Of a stretch of DNA of 64,000 nt, positions 1 through 10,934 are shown in pieces. The stretch is from Amaurobius ferox (taxonomy: Eukaryota > Arthropoda > Arachnida > Araneae > Amaurobiidae). The stretch covers positions 157,301,178-157,365,177 of the forward strand of contig OX578136.1 of assembly GCA_951213105.1 (NCBI GenBank), in the 5' to 3' direction. Every line of letters starts with the position of its first letter. Position 1 is the first letter of the stretch. The translations under genes and the position numbers were made by a program. The notes below the pieces were generated by a model that ran no database searches, had not been told where the DNA came from, and was given only the letters and a program-made list of their open reading frames with translations.

Positions 1-374
1 TTTGGCTTCCATTGTTTTCCGTCCATATTTCACTCCATTTTGCGAGGTCGTGGAGTTCCACTTCCTCGTTATCTCTCCCGCGAGAGTCGAGAACGAAGTT
101 GTACCTCTGATGGATCGCTCTGGATTTGAAAGGGTTGCGGATTGGTTGGCGAAATTAGAGTGCGGCTATTGGAACCAGTTCTGCAATCAATCTGCCGACA
201 ACTGATGACTTTGTCTGCACACAGACATATTTGTTAGTATAAAAAAGTATGTAAAGTAATTACTTTTAAAGGGCACCAAATTTACAGTTTTTTGCAGTTT
301 TCTATTTCATTCGGCTGACTTAGCGCCTTTTGACTTTGACTAATTTAGAGCTGTTTAATTATGATTACCGCACT
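1..374. other. Left edge, unassigned, with one short open frame
   Basis: An open frame of 67 codons runs from position 2 to 205 on the + strand and its 5' end may lie outside the window. This stretch is visibly richer in G and C than its surroundings, so it could be an exon tail or an old repeat. I recognise no domain in it (the C-terminal part is Trp/Cys-containing) and see no splice signals that decide the matter. From 206 to 374 the sequence is AT-rich and I see nothing. Confidence 0.2.
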
Positions 375-623
375 TTTTTTTTCTAAATGGCCAGGCACTT
401 TGACCGTCGTCATTCGCCTTTATTACAGCGGCCAGAGTGTGAACCATTTAGCCGTCCATTGACGTTGCATCAGGCGCACCAGAGGGGGGCGGATCACATT
501 GCGCCCACAACACAAATATCCATGCCTTACGTGGGGCTCGAACCCACAACGTGGCGGTCGAGCGATTGCTTCGGAAACGCTTGCCTTGACCACTCGACAA
601 CCACGTCGGCTGATTAGCGCACT
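363..623 (-). mobile_element. tRNA-derived SINE (Ser-like head), element 375-611 with target duplication
   Basis: Read on the minus strand from 611, the element starts with a tRNA-like unit of the long-variable-arm type. It has an A-box-like GTTGTCGAGTGGTCAAGGC and a B box GTGGGTTCGAGCCCCACG, which give an internal pol III promoter. A conserved non-tRNA body follows (CCGCCCCCCTCTGGTGCGCC) and then a short A-rich tail. Flanking repeats gattaccgcact (363-374) and gattagcgcact (612-623) match at 11 of 12 positions and read as a target-site duplication. The body is shared with the SINE at 15047-15424, which has an additional 5S rRNA head. This copy either lost that head or belongs to a monomeric form. 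It is a retrocopy, not a working tRNA gene, because the acceptor stem and 3' end run into the SINE body. Confidence 0.8.
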
Positions 624-780
624 GCTGCAAGAGCTTTAGCAACGTAGTGATATTTATGCCGAATAAGTAAAGTATGCAAATAGCCAATGTTAAAATATTT
701 TCAACCATTTATCTTGCTATGCACTTACAGAAAACCATATTTCTTGATTTCTAGTTGACTGTACCAGCTGGAAAATAAAA
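624..780. other. Unassigned AT-rich spacer
   Basis: I see no gene or structured repeat in this short stretch between the SINE and the first F1 copy. Confidence 0.5.
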
Positions 781-1597
781 ATCTGATGTAGGCAGCACAT
801 GACTTTCCCTGCAGATTCAAATTCATTTTTTTTTATTTCTTTGAGAACTCATTAAATTGAGTTAAATTGCACAAAATAACACTAAATTTGCATTTCTAAT
901 TCATTTATACTTTTATTTGGTAATTCGACATTTTTCCAAAGGTGGCATAACAAAAATGCGAAAAATCTCAAATATCTCGAGAACGTTTAGTCCTAGAGTA
1001 GAGTTGTTCTTATTCTTTTTCTCGTTAAAAATTACGTATAAATCAAGCATTTAATTGATACATTTGAACATACGTAGTCTTTGTCTTTAGATATTGGCTA
1101 TTTTTGCGGCCATTTCGTAAAAAAAGGCAGGTTGTTCTTTTCCGAATTGTATCAAAATCTAATCAGCACCAGAGTATCCCAAAAGTGATTTATCTACTAA
1201 ATTTTATGAAATTTGGTCAATTAGTATTTCAGCTAGAGTGGATACATGAGATTTTTGCTGGCCATTTCGCAAAAAAAAAAGCCAGTTCCTTTTTTCCAAA
1301 TTGTACAAAAACTAATCACAACCAAGGTCACACCCAAGGATCTTATCTACCAAATTTTATGAAATTCGGTCCATTAGTTTTTGAGTTAGAGTGGACACAT
1401 ACATTGCAGAGACAGACACACAGGCACACACACACAGACAGACCCACACATAGACAGATGACAGTCGTCACGCTAAAAATAGTTTTTTCGTATTCTAGAG
1501 GTCTCGAAACGTATAGATCTGTCGAAAACTCGAGTTGCGATTTTCGACATGATTCCAAAACTTTCCCTATCCATTACCATGTATTGCAGGGAAAGTA
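781..1597 (+). mobile_element. F1 family interspersed repeat, copy 1
   Basis: The copy begins with the family signature ATCTGATGTAGGCAGCACAT, followed by GACTTTCCCTGCA. It ends with a hairpin whose arms are ACTTTCCCTAT and TTGCAGGGAAAGT, followed by A residues. The middle holds a module (gccatttcg, gattgtac, aatttatgaaatttgg) of about 150 bp present twice, at about 1100 and 1250, then a short CA-rich run near 1420-1450. The frame of 164 codons across 1104-1598 comes from this repeated module and the CACACA run and is not a protein gene. The architecture (shared outer 5' sequence, inverted subterminal motif, internal tandem repeats, microsatellite, 3' hairpin) resembles Helentron-associated (DINE-1-like) elements, but class membership is my inference. 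Confidence 0.75.
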
Positions 1598-2139
1598 AAA
1601 AGGGATTGTGTGGTTAAAGTTCAAAAGAGGAATGGGTTTGGACTTCGGGTTTGTCAGTTTTCTTGCACTAACGAATGGAATCCAGCGTATCCTCTAAAGA
1701 GCTGTATGCTGCATTATTGAGCTATTTGTGCTTTTATACGTTGCTCAAGTTTTTCTTATCCTTCGCACAAAATGTATTGTACTTATTGTAAAGCGTTATC
1801 TAATAAGTAGGAATATGCCCTAAACCTGTTATAGAAAGTATTTATTTAATAAAATAGGATCATTGACGAATGTATGTTCTATTTTAGAATGATACAATAG
1901 ACAACACTTGTATGCTCAGGTATTTAGCGTAGAGCCTGTTTATAATGTCCCGTCAGAGACAAGGCACAGTGTAATTCCAGAAAGAATATGATCGCGTACT
2001 TTTACAATAATTGCACGTTGAAATTCATTGCAGGTGTCACAGTGTTAAAGTCCATAATAATACTATTTTTTGACAGGGATTATTGCCTGCCATTTGTTCC
2101 TGATATCGATTGCTATTTATTAGACAATACCCAGCAAAT
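1598..2139. other. Unassigned
   Basis: There are no recognisable genes or repeats. The 81-codon frame at 1988-2233 runs into the neighbouring dispersed repeat and has no support. Confidence 0.4.
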
Positions 2140-2320
2140 TTGTAATTGGCTTTTTTCCCCTCTTTCGCTGTGTTGTCCAGTTTGTTATCCTAACTTTTTT
2201 AAGTTCTCCTCTAGGGGCGCTGCACTTACTTAATCGGGCAAGGTCCCTTTACTGTAAATAGACCTACGTCCATGAATGCCCATGCACATTTCCTTACAGA
2301 TTTACTGGGGTAACTTATTA
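2140..2320 (+). repeat. Dispersed repeat R6, copy 1 (partner at 23940-24110)
   Basis: This stretch aligns with 23940-24110: both contain taattggctttttt, a later 'aggggcgctgca / agaggcgctgca', 'tcgggcaa / tcggacaa', 'tacgtccatgaatgccc / tacattcatggcccttt' and then 'ccttacagatttactgggg / ccttagagttattgggg'. In this copy the last segment runs straight into the long tandem array that follows. In the partner it occurs only once. No coding potential is visible. Confidence 0.6.
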
Positions 2321-3326
2321 GAGGTAGAAGTTACTGGGGTAACTTATTAGAGGAGATTTACTGGGGTAACTCCTTACAGATTTACTGAGGTAACTTATTA
2401 GAGGTAGAGGTTACTGGGGTAACTTATTAGAGAATATTTATGGGGGGTAACTCCTTACAGATTTACTGAGGTAACTTATTAGAGGTAGAGGTTACTGGAA
2501 TAACTTATTAGAGGTAAAGGTTACTGAAATAACTTATTAGAGGTAGAGTTTACTGGGGTAACTTATTAGAGGAGGTTTACTGGGGCAACTCCTTACAGAT
2601 TTACTGGGGTAACTCCTTGCAGATTTACTGGGGTAACTCCTTACAAATTTACAGGGGTAACTCCTTACAGATTCACTGGGGTAACTTATTAGAGGTAGAG
2701 GTTACTGGAATAACTTATTAGAGGTAGATGTTACTGGAATAACTTATTAGAGGTAGATGTTACTGGGTTAACTTATTAGAGGAGATTTACTGCGGTAACT
2801 CCTTACAGATTTACTGGGGTAACTCATTACAGATTTACTGGGGTAACTTATTAGAGGTAAGGGTTAATGGAATAACTTATTAGAGGTAGATGTTACTGAA
2901 ATAACTTATTAGAGGTAGAGGTTACTGGGGTAACTTATTAGAGGAGATTTACTGGGGTAACTCCTTACAGATTTACTGAGGTAACTTTTTAGAGGTAAGG
3001 GTTACTGGAATAACTTATTAGAGGTAGAGGTTACTGAAATAACTTATTAGAGGTAGAGGTTACTGGGGTAACTTATTAGAAGAGATTTACTGGGGCAACT
3101 CTTTACAGATTTACTGGGGTAACTCCTTACAGATTTACTGGGGTAACTCCTTACAGATTTACTGGGGTAACTCCTTACAGATTTACTGGGGTAACTCCTG
3201 ACAGATGTACTGGGGTAACTTATTAGAGGTAGAGGTTACTGGAATAACTTATTAGAGGTAGAGATTACTGGGGTAACTTATTAGAAGAGATTTACTGGGG
3301 TAACTCCTTACAGATTTACTGGGATA
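2292..3326. repeat. Tandem array of GGTAAC-type units, about 1.03 kb
   Basis: The array mixes two related unit types: about 24 bp (ggtaactccttacagattta ctgg) and about 28 bp (ggtaacttattagaggtaga ggttactg). Some 38-40 units are present. Blocks of each type alternate, and single-base variants (tggggtaac, tggaataac, tgaaataac) recur in the same order several times, which points to segmental re-duplication of groups of units. No reading frame persists through it. It starts exactly where the dispersed repeat R6 ends. Confidence 0.9.
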
Positions 3327-4126
3327 GCTTAGGTGGTTAATCCTAGGAACCCTGCATATCGGATTTATACTGCTGTATAACAAATGTAATAATTATACTA
3401 AATCGGTCTTCGGAATAATTCGAATATTTTTCAAAATTTGCATATTCATTACATTTCTGTGCTCCGATTTCACTTTTCTGCATATTTCAGACCAACGTGA
3501 TCTTTTCTTATTCTTTAAGCTCACCTCTTCCCCTCCCCATATATACGTAGTTCAACAACTCCTTTCTTTGTTCTATTCGGGCAAAGTTTTCGTATGAATT
3601 GAGCGTCAGTAACTACCGCTTCTCACGTTACCACTGACCGGTTTATCGTTGGTAAAAGCAAATACCTACTTTACTTCTAAAAAATTGTTTTGAAGCAATT
3701 CCACTACGGGTCAATCACATTTGCGAAGAAGGGTTGGAAAACAGTGCGTGCAATGTTGTAGTTGAAATGGGTGTGTTTTTATTTTATTTTTAAATATTTA
3801 TTTTTACTTTTGATGGCGTTTGATCTATACAATAGAAAAGGGTTTTTTATTTACAAAAGACTTGAAACCAAACAATTAATTCTTCCTGAAGATGGTGAAG
3901 CGACGGCGGAGATTCTACACTTGCTAAAAAAGATAGTATTACCTATTCACAGTTTTGTATTCATACGCCCATTGTGTATACATTAATTAAATGTTTGCCG
4001 TGCCAATTTAGAATATTTAAATATGAGTAGAATTTAAAATATTTATTTTAGAAATTAATTGATTTGAACTCAAGCCATAAGTTTAATACATAAAATGGTT
4101 AATTTTTAACACTTTCTCAACATATT
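3327..4126. other. Unassigned
   Basis: This is AT-rich sequence with no recognised gene. The 74-codon frame at 3762-3986 is low-complexity and unsupported. Confidence 0.4.
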
Positions 4127-4555
4127 TTAAAAGTGTACCTACGACTTTGTTCATTCTGTGTGATCGTTCGCACGATATCTGCCGTAAAAATGACTTTATC
4201 AAGATGAAATTTTAGTATGTTGTTAAAGCGGTCTGTGAAATGTCTGGGAAGGAAGATGAATAACATCACCCAATTAGTTTCGGATTCAACCCGGGTTGAA
4301 AAAATTAAATGCATTGAACCCCGTGAGACTTATTTTTTCAAACATTTTTTAATCGAAATTAAAATTCAGAAATTTTTTCGAAAATTTTAGGAAATATTCA
4401 AATTATCACAAAATGTGTCGAAAAAATTTCAGTAAATATGTTGGGTAGTTTTTTTAAATAAAAATTAAAATAATTACATCCTAAGGTGACTCGGGTCTTC
4501 AACCAGTGATATAGGAAGAGATCACCTGACGCATTGCAAAATAAAATACGGCATC
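4127..4555 (+). repeat. Dispersed repeat R3, copy 1 (partner at 52320-52700)
   Basis: Both copies contain, in the same order, 'ttcgcacgat', 'gactttatcaa / ggctttatcaa', 'cacccaattagtttcggatt', 'attgaaccc', 'tatgttgggtag / tatgttaggtag' and 'agagatcac'. The two copies have the same orientation and are about 75-80% alike by eye over some 400 bp. There is no coding potential, and I do not recognise the class of element. Confidence 0.65.
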
Positions 4556-6050
4556 CATTTTTTTTCGCTGTGTAAAAATCGTGATTTTTAAAGATCGTTT
4601 AAATTTATATTTAGTGTTGCATCCGTCCTAAAACAGCTTTATTTTTGCATATTATCTGGGTATCTAAATTCCGTGCGAACACAATTACAATATTTTTTAT
4701 TTTAAATGATTGCTAAACTTTGATTATTCCTACAATGAAACCTAAATTTATGCTATAATATAGCATGCAGAATGTAAACAAATCAAGACATTTTAAGGTG
4801 AGTTGTATAAGAAATACTGATTTTTTTTCAAGCAAAATTTAACTCTGGAATCTGGAATATAAGTGAATGAATGAAATATTCATTGATGTTCATAGAGAGG
4901 GAGACGATTTATATTTCAATGACGTCATTTGAATAAAATTCATTTGTTGAATGCATTCCATTTTAGAATAATTGTTTAAATAAGAGTAATTCAGTGTAAA
5001 TGCTTTAAATAAAATTGCATTTCAGTTGGAAAGTGTTTCATAAGAATGCTTTATGCAACATTGATCATTTTTGTTAATAATAATAGTGCTTGATAGACAG
5101 AATATCGTTTAGCAAATACTTGCAGTTTCCAAATGTATTGGAACTGCTAGCTTAGTTATACTTTAAGTATAGGCACGTATTTTGGACATATTTGTAAGGG
5201 TTTCAGGGAGGAGTGGAAAAGACATTCGTCTAAAACTAATTAAAACAGAATATTTGCAATGTCATTTCAGGGAGGTTTATTATACTTTTATTTACTTTCG
5301 GTTTTCATGAACCTTTGAAATATGCCCTAGGCTGAGATATTATGAGACAAGTGTCTTATAGTATAGTCATGCTGCCGTATCTATTCCAAGTGCCACTCGA
5401 GGAGAATTTCCTACGAAAAATTGCGCCATATTTACGTTACATGCTAGAAATATTGCAAAAACCTAGTTCGCGCAGTCTGTCAATGCCATTATGCAATTAA
5501 AATGATTGTTCATATAATATGTGAGCATTGTTTTATATAATTTTTTCAAAGAAAAATATTCCGAATTTTTAAACGGCCGTTCGATCTCATTCAGTATCAA
5601 TTAAATTTCCAGTTTTTCCCGATTGTATTAATCGCATCAAGATTCGATCATACCCGTCAAAAACTCAAAATCGGATGCTTTTACCATCGCATTGTTTTTC
5701 TGGGCATTACACCATTTCCGTAGCTAGGATCAAGAAAGCTCAGAAAATCAAATGTGGATACAATGCTAAATTTCGTTATCTAATATGGTCCCTATATGGA
5801 CAAGGACGGATCTAAAATTTTTCCGGCCGTAATCAACCTTTCATGCCTTCCCGTCTTCCGTCTATTTGGTTTTTTATTTTAGACTCGTGCCATAATTTTT
5901 AATTATTGCTTTTAAAATTTCTTTTAACACATCTTTGCATCACGATTTCTCATTTTATTTTAAACTGAATATCAATGGTTCGCTATGTTTTGAAATTTTC
6001 TGTTCTAAAGAATTTTATCTTATAATACTACATGACACTGGTGCACATCC
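4556..6050. other. Unassigned AT-rich region
   Basis: I see no genes, tandem arrays or shared repeats in this 1.5 kb. Frames are all short. Confidence 0.4.
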
Positions 6051-6051
6051 C

Positions 6052-8112
6052 TAGTTACAAACGTAGCTTTTAGAGTACCTTCCCTTTCAAACGTGGTGAT
6101 CTTCAAATGTAGCTTCAATGTTTAAAACGTAGCGTTCAGAGTACCTTCCCTTTCAAACGCAGTGACCTTCAAATGTAGCTGCAATGTATCAAACGTAGCT
6201 ATTAGAACACCTTCCCTTTCAAACGTGGTGATCTTCAAACGTAGCTTCAATGTTTAAAACGTAGCGTTCAGAGTACCTTCCCTTTCAAACGCAGTGACCT
6301 TCAAATGTAGCTGCAATGTATCAGACGTAGCTATTAGAACACCTTCCCTTTCAAACGTGGTGATCTTCAAACGTAGCTTCAATGTTTAAAACGTAGCGTT
6401 CAGAGTACCTTCCCTTTCAAACGCAGTGACCTTCAAATGTAGCTGCAATGTATCAGACGTAGCTATTAGAACACCTTCCCTTTCAAACGTGGTGATCTTC
6501 AAATGTAGCTTCAATGTTTAAAACGTAGCGTTCAGAGTACCTTCCCTTTCAAACGCAGTGACCTTCAAATGTAGCTGCAATGTATCAAACGTAGCTATTA
6601 GAACACCTTCCCTTTCAAACGTGGTGATCTTCAAATGTAGCTTCAATGTTTAAAACGTAGCGTTCAGAGTACCTTCCCTTTCAAACGCAGTGACCTTCAA
6701 ATGTAGCTGCAATGTATCAGACGTAGCTATTAGAACACCTTCCCTTTCAAACGTGGTGATCTTCAAATGTAGCTTCAATGTTTAAAACGTAGCGTTCAGA
6801 GTACCTTCCCTTTCAAACGCAGTGACCTTCAAATGTAGCTGCAATGTATCAGACGTAGCTATTAGAACACCTTCCCTTTCAAACGTGGTGATCTTCAAAT
6901 GTAGCTTCAATGTTTAAAACGTAGCGTTCAGAGTACCTTCCCTTTCAAACGCAGTGACCTTCAAATGTAGCTGCAATGTATCAAACGTAGCTATTAGAAC
7001 ACCTTCCCTTTCAAACGTGGTGATCTTCAAATGTAGCTTCAATGTTTAAAACGTAGCGTTCAGAGTACCTTCCCTTTCAAACGCAGTGACCTTCAAATGT
7101 AGCTGCAATGTATCAAACGTAGCTATTAGAACACCTTCCCTTTCAAACGTGGTGATCTTCAAATGTAGCTTCAATGTTTAAAACGTAGCGTTCAGAGTAC
7201 CTTCCCTTTCAAACGCAGTGACCTTCAAATGTAGCTGCAATGTATCAAACGTAGCTATTAGAACACCTTCCCTTTCAAACGTGGTGATCTTCAAATGTAG
7301 CTTCAATGTTTAAAACGTAGCGTTCAGAGTACCTTCCCTTTCAAACGCAGTGACCTTCAAATGTAGCTGCAATGTATCAAACGTAGCTATTAGAACACCT
7401 TCCCTTTCAAACGTGGTGATCTTCAAATGTAGCTTCAATGTTTAAAACGTAGCGTTCAGAGTACCTTCCCTTTCAAACGCAGTGACCTTCAAATGTAGCT
7501 GCAATGTATCAAACGTAGCTATTAGAACACCTTCCCTTTCAAACGTGGTGATCTTCAAATGTAGCTTCAATGTTTAAAACGTAGCGTTCAGAGTACCTTC
7601 CCTTTCAAACGCAGTGACCTTCAAATGTAGCTGCAATGTATCAAACGTAGCTATTAGAACACCTTCCCTTTCAAACGTGGTGATCTTCAAATGTAGCTTC
7701 AATGTTTAAAACGTAGCGTTCAGAGTACCTTCCCTTTCAAACGCAGTGACCTTCAAATGTAGCTGCAATGTATCAAACGTAGCTATTAGAACACCTTCCC
7801 TTTCAAACGTGGTGATCTTCAAATGTAGCTTCAATGTTTAAAACGTAGCGTTCAGAGTACCTTCCCTTTCAAACGCAGTGACCTTCAAATGTAGCTGCAA
7901 TGTATCAAACGTAGCTATTAGAACACCTTCCCTTTCAAACGTGGTGATCTTCAAACGTAGCTTCAATGTTTAAAACGTAGCGTTCAGAGTACCTTCCCTT
8001 TCAAACGCAGTGACCTTCAAATGTAGCTGCAATGTATCAGACGTAGCTATTAGAACACCTTCCCTTTCAAACGTGGTGATCTTCAAACGTAGCTTCAATG
8101 TATAAAACGTAG
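6052..8112. repeat. Satellite array, 132-bp dimers of 66-bp monomers, about 15.6 dimers
   Basis: The marker ggtgatcttcaaa recurs every 132 bp (6095, 6227, ... 6491, 6623, 6755 ... 8075), giving 16 occurrences. Each 132-bp dimer holds two related 66-bp halves: one with 'gctattagaacacc ... cgtggtgatcttc', the other with 'gcgttcagagtacc ... cgcagtgaccttc'. Both halves share 'ttccctttcaaacg' and 'atgtagct.caatgt'. Dimers are almost identical. The few variants are mostly at CpG sites (caaacgtag/caaatgtag, tatcaaacg/tatcagacg) and cluster toward the two ends of the array. No reading frame is maintained. Confidence 0.97.
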
Positions 8113-8213
8113 CTGAATGGAAATCAGATGTCCCCTAAAAGACTGCTGTAAATAACCATTGGATGGGCTTCGAAATGTAATTCAAAATAGAAATTTATCG
8201 CCCCAAAAGTATG

Positions 8214-8255
8214 CCGCAAAGGCAACATAGGCAACTGCCTATGTTGCTTTCGCGG
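8214..8255. repeat. Long hairpin (inverted repeat)
   Basis: The core arms GCAACATAGGCA (8222-8233) and TGCCTATGTTGC (8236-8247) are perfect with a two-base loop. Beyond them the flanks CCGCAAAG and TTTCGCGG extend the stem with two single-base bulges. It lies between the end of the satellite and the P-like transposon. Function is unknown. Confidence 0.8.
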
Positions 8256-8290
8256 TAAACCACCTCTGCCTACGGAAAAGAAACGTAATT

Positions 8291-8717
8291 GTTCCTCCTA
8301 AGGCTCCTCTATATACGAGCTGACTCATCAAGCATATTGAAGCCCACTCTAGCTGGAAGCGCAGTCCATTAGCATTACCTCTATGCATATTTTCACTTTA
8401 AGAAGTATAATTGAAATAATTATTAGTGGTTATTCTGCACCGAACTGCTCTAACCATTCTAGAAAGGGTTTTAGGCTATTTCGTTTTCCTAGAAACGAAG
8501 AAAGAAGAAAACAATGGCTAATAAATAATTGGACATCAGGTAATGGAGAATACTTGTGCGAGCTAAGTTCTACAATTTTCTAATTGAAACTTCTTCTTTT
8601 ATATAAACTATTTATTTTAAACACTTATTTTATAATTTCTGTAACTGCAGTATGGAACCCTATGGGCTTCAATATGCTTGATAAGTCAGCCTGTAGTGGA
8701 GGAGCTCTAGTTCCTCC
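8291..8717 (+). mobile_element. P-like non-autonomous transposon with a THAP exon, element 8299-8709
   Basis: Terminal inverted repeats of about 46 bp are visible. The 5' end (taaggctcctct..., ending catcaagcatattgaagccc) matches the complement of the 3' end (gggcttcaatatgcttgata ... gaggagctcta). The 8-bp target duplication GTTCCTCC is exact at 8291-8298 and 8710-8717. Inside, on the same strand, 8431-8580 encodes a THAP-like peptide: SAPNCSNHS, then FRLFRFPRNEERRKQW, then LCEL. P-element and THAP9 transposases begin with a THAP zinc finger (C2CH) that binds the element ends, and 8-bp duplications fit that superfamily. The first zinc-binding Cys is Tyr here and the final His is absent, so the exon is non-functional. 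No transposase core is present. A second copy lies at 43762-44168. Confidence 0.8.
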
Positions 8718-9350
8718 AATAGGGGAGGTTATGATCGCCTTCCTGCCTACAGCACTCTACTATAGAGCATGGGCCCGAGCGTAAATAAACAACCTACGTA
8801 ATAAAATGCGCAGAAACATAAGAGCAAAAGGGCATTATTCTTACCATAGCGTGTGATGGTAAACAGACGATGATGGCAAATAAAAATTGAAACTAAACCC
8901 ATTAAACATCGAAATTTATATTTATTTGTGATGAAAATAAATTATTTAGAACACATAACAACATATATTTAAATATTTCAATTACTAAAGTGAACTTTAT
9001 GTGATTTTAAGTGAATGTACACTACTACTCATTTTTACCGTAGTCACTAACTAGCGTTCTAAAGATGTATACATCAACTAGCAAATTCTGCAATGTATAT
9101 GCAAACGAAAAGGTAAAGATATATAACGATTTTTCTTTAAAAAAACTCGTGTTTATACTTTAATTAAAATTAATATTTTATTTTCCGGTTAATTAAAAAT
9201 ATCCATCAAAAAAGATAAATTTAGATATATCCTACTAAAATTAGAGGTTAAACGATTGTAAGTTTCTAAAGTAGCAGTTTTTAATACAGAGTGAAAATTT
9301 CCATACTGCTATGAAAACGAGTATTTTGTTTTGGAAACGTAACGGCAGAA
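8718..9350. other. Unassigned AT-rich region
   Basis: No gene or shared repeat is visible. Confidence 0.4.
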
Positions 9351-9353
9351 TTG

Positions 9354-9390
9354 CAAGAGTGACGTCACGTGCCTATACTATATAGTCTGT
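9354..9390 (+). promoter_or_regulatory. Promoter-like spot: CRE joined to E-box, with a TATA-like run
   Basis: TGACGTCACGTG at 9360-9371 combines a full CRE octamer with an overlapping E-box CACGTG. Some 8 bp downstream is ctatactatatag, a TATA-like stretch. The following 450 bp are less AT-rich than the surroundings and have open frames on both strands (9397-9699 +, 9467-9844 -). This would fit a pol II promoter of an unrecognised transcript, but such motifs also occur by chance. Confidence 0.3.
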
Positions 9391-9396
9391 GTAGAG

Positions 9397-9844
9397 ATGC
9401 ACCCGTTAATACTAAACATACATTTGTTGGGTCCGACGGCTATGACTAAGAATTTCAGTCCTTTAATCAAAATATGCAACAGAGCTCCGCCCAAAATTCG
9501 AGTATTTTTAAAAGTCGCAGAAAGTCTCCAAGTTGGCTATATTTCTCTGAATTTGCTGCCAAATATGGCTCTAATACCAATAATCTCGAACCATCCCGTA
9601 ATAACAATCCGTAACTGTAAATGTCTCCTTCTAGCTGGAATATTTTTAATAGCAGCAAAAAAGGTATTTGTAGCAGTGTTTTCACTCGCGTATTCTTAGT
9701 CTGATGACGCAGCATTCTTATACCAACAAAACCTTCTCCGTACCTGTTCCTTCTTAATGTAACAGTAGGATCAATTAACGAAAGCCAGCTATGTAAACAA
9801 GCCGACATTTCCGAACAGTCCTCGTATTCGTAACATTGCGCCAC
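9397..9844. other. Overlapping open frames, unresolved
   Basis: A frame of 100 codons on the + strand (9397-9699) and one of 125 codons on the - strand (9467-9844) overlap. I recognise no domain in either. They cannot both be real, and neither has a visible conserved motif. They are noted because this is one of the few longer frames in the window that does not fall inside a repeat I can name. Confidence 0.15.
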
Positions 9845-10934
9845 CGACCTTCCCGGCGCGGCCCTGAAAACTTGCCCGACCTTAGCGTGCTCTAACTTAT
9901 TACAGAAACAAGTAAAAACCGCGGGAAAAGCAAAGAGCTGTGCGCGGGTGACGTAGCTTGCTCAAATGGTCTACTTGGAAGGTCCAGACGTCGAAATCTA
10001 TTTTCCGAAGAGAGTGGGGGAAAAAGAAAACAAGCAATTAAGTGGAAGTGAAGTGAAGTGCATTAGTCCGAGGGATCGGGAGACTTTAGAGGTCGCTAAT
10101 GGCAGTTTTTGTTGAGTGGCAATTATCTTCCAAATTGGATTTTCCGTGAATTTGTAGGCATGGAATAAACTAACATTTTTTTAAATGAAAAAATAGCGTG
10201 AACTTTGAGCAAAGGTCACAAGTTGGAAATAATTTGCAGTTTCTAAATTCGAATTTTTTTCATGTTGTACGAAAAAATCTGATGTGTTCATTAAATAACA
10301 TACGTCATTAAGAGGGAAATCACTCTTTAAACCTAAGAAAATATTTTCTATATTTATTCAATAAAATGTAAAGAGTATTTTAAAAAGTGGTTTATCAAAA
10401 TATTCCAATTGGAGTGCGTTTTATAATAAAATTGATGAAGTATGCCAAACCTCCCTAACTTTGAGATCGTTTTTCTTTAAACATTTATGTTCAACTTTGC
10501 CTGTTATATAGCTTCAAAACTAATGAACACAGAATTTTAAAACATTGCATCCTTTATTGTATTATGTGCATGTATACATACTGTACCTAAATTGAATTAA
10601 CAGTCTGTCAACATATTTTTATTTTGAAAAAATTTTATGAAACTTTTCGTTAATTTTAACCATTTTTTTTAAACTTCAGTACAATTTTAGGAGCAGGTTC
10701 AAGTATAACTGTCACACTTTCAGAAACTACCAAATAATCTTACGTATTAAGAGAAGATGTGTGCGCGTGTGCGTTGTCTGTAGCTAGAAATCTAAGCAAC
10801 GTACCGCCATGAAATTTAGTACATAGGTACTTCAGGACCCGGGAAGGTGCACCTTGATGTTATTTTTTATTAATTTCGAATTAGATTTTTTAGTTATTTT
10901 ATGTTTTAGCATTTTCCCACAAATCGATTCTTTA
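9845..10934. other. Unassigned; a moderately GC-rich patch at 9845-10100
   Basis: The stretch 9845-10100 (ccttcccggcgcggccc, gtgcgcgggtgacgtag) is richer in CpG than its neighbours. It might be a promoter or 5' exon, but nothing decides this. The rest is AT-rich with nothing recognised. Confidence 0.3.

Noticed and set aside
1104..1598. A 164-codon frame
   Set aside because: It follows the tandem ~150-bp module and CA run of an F1 element. The same module in other copies has stops and frameshifts.
2292..3326. CRISPR-like regular repeats here and at 6052-8112, 33833-34564 and 38942-39955
   Set aside because: There are no unique spacers; the repeats are contiguous tandem arrays in eukaryotic DNA with no cas-like genes.
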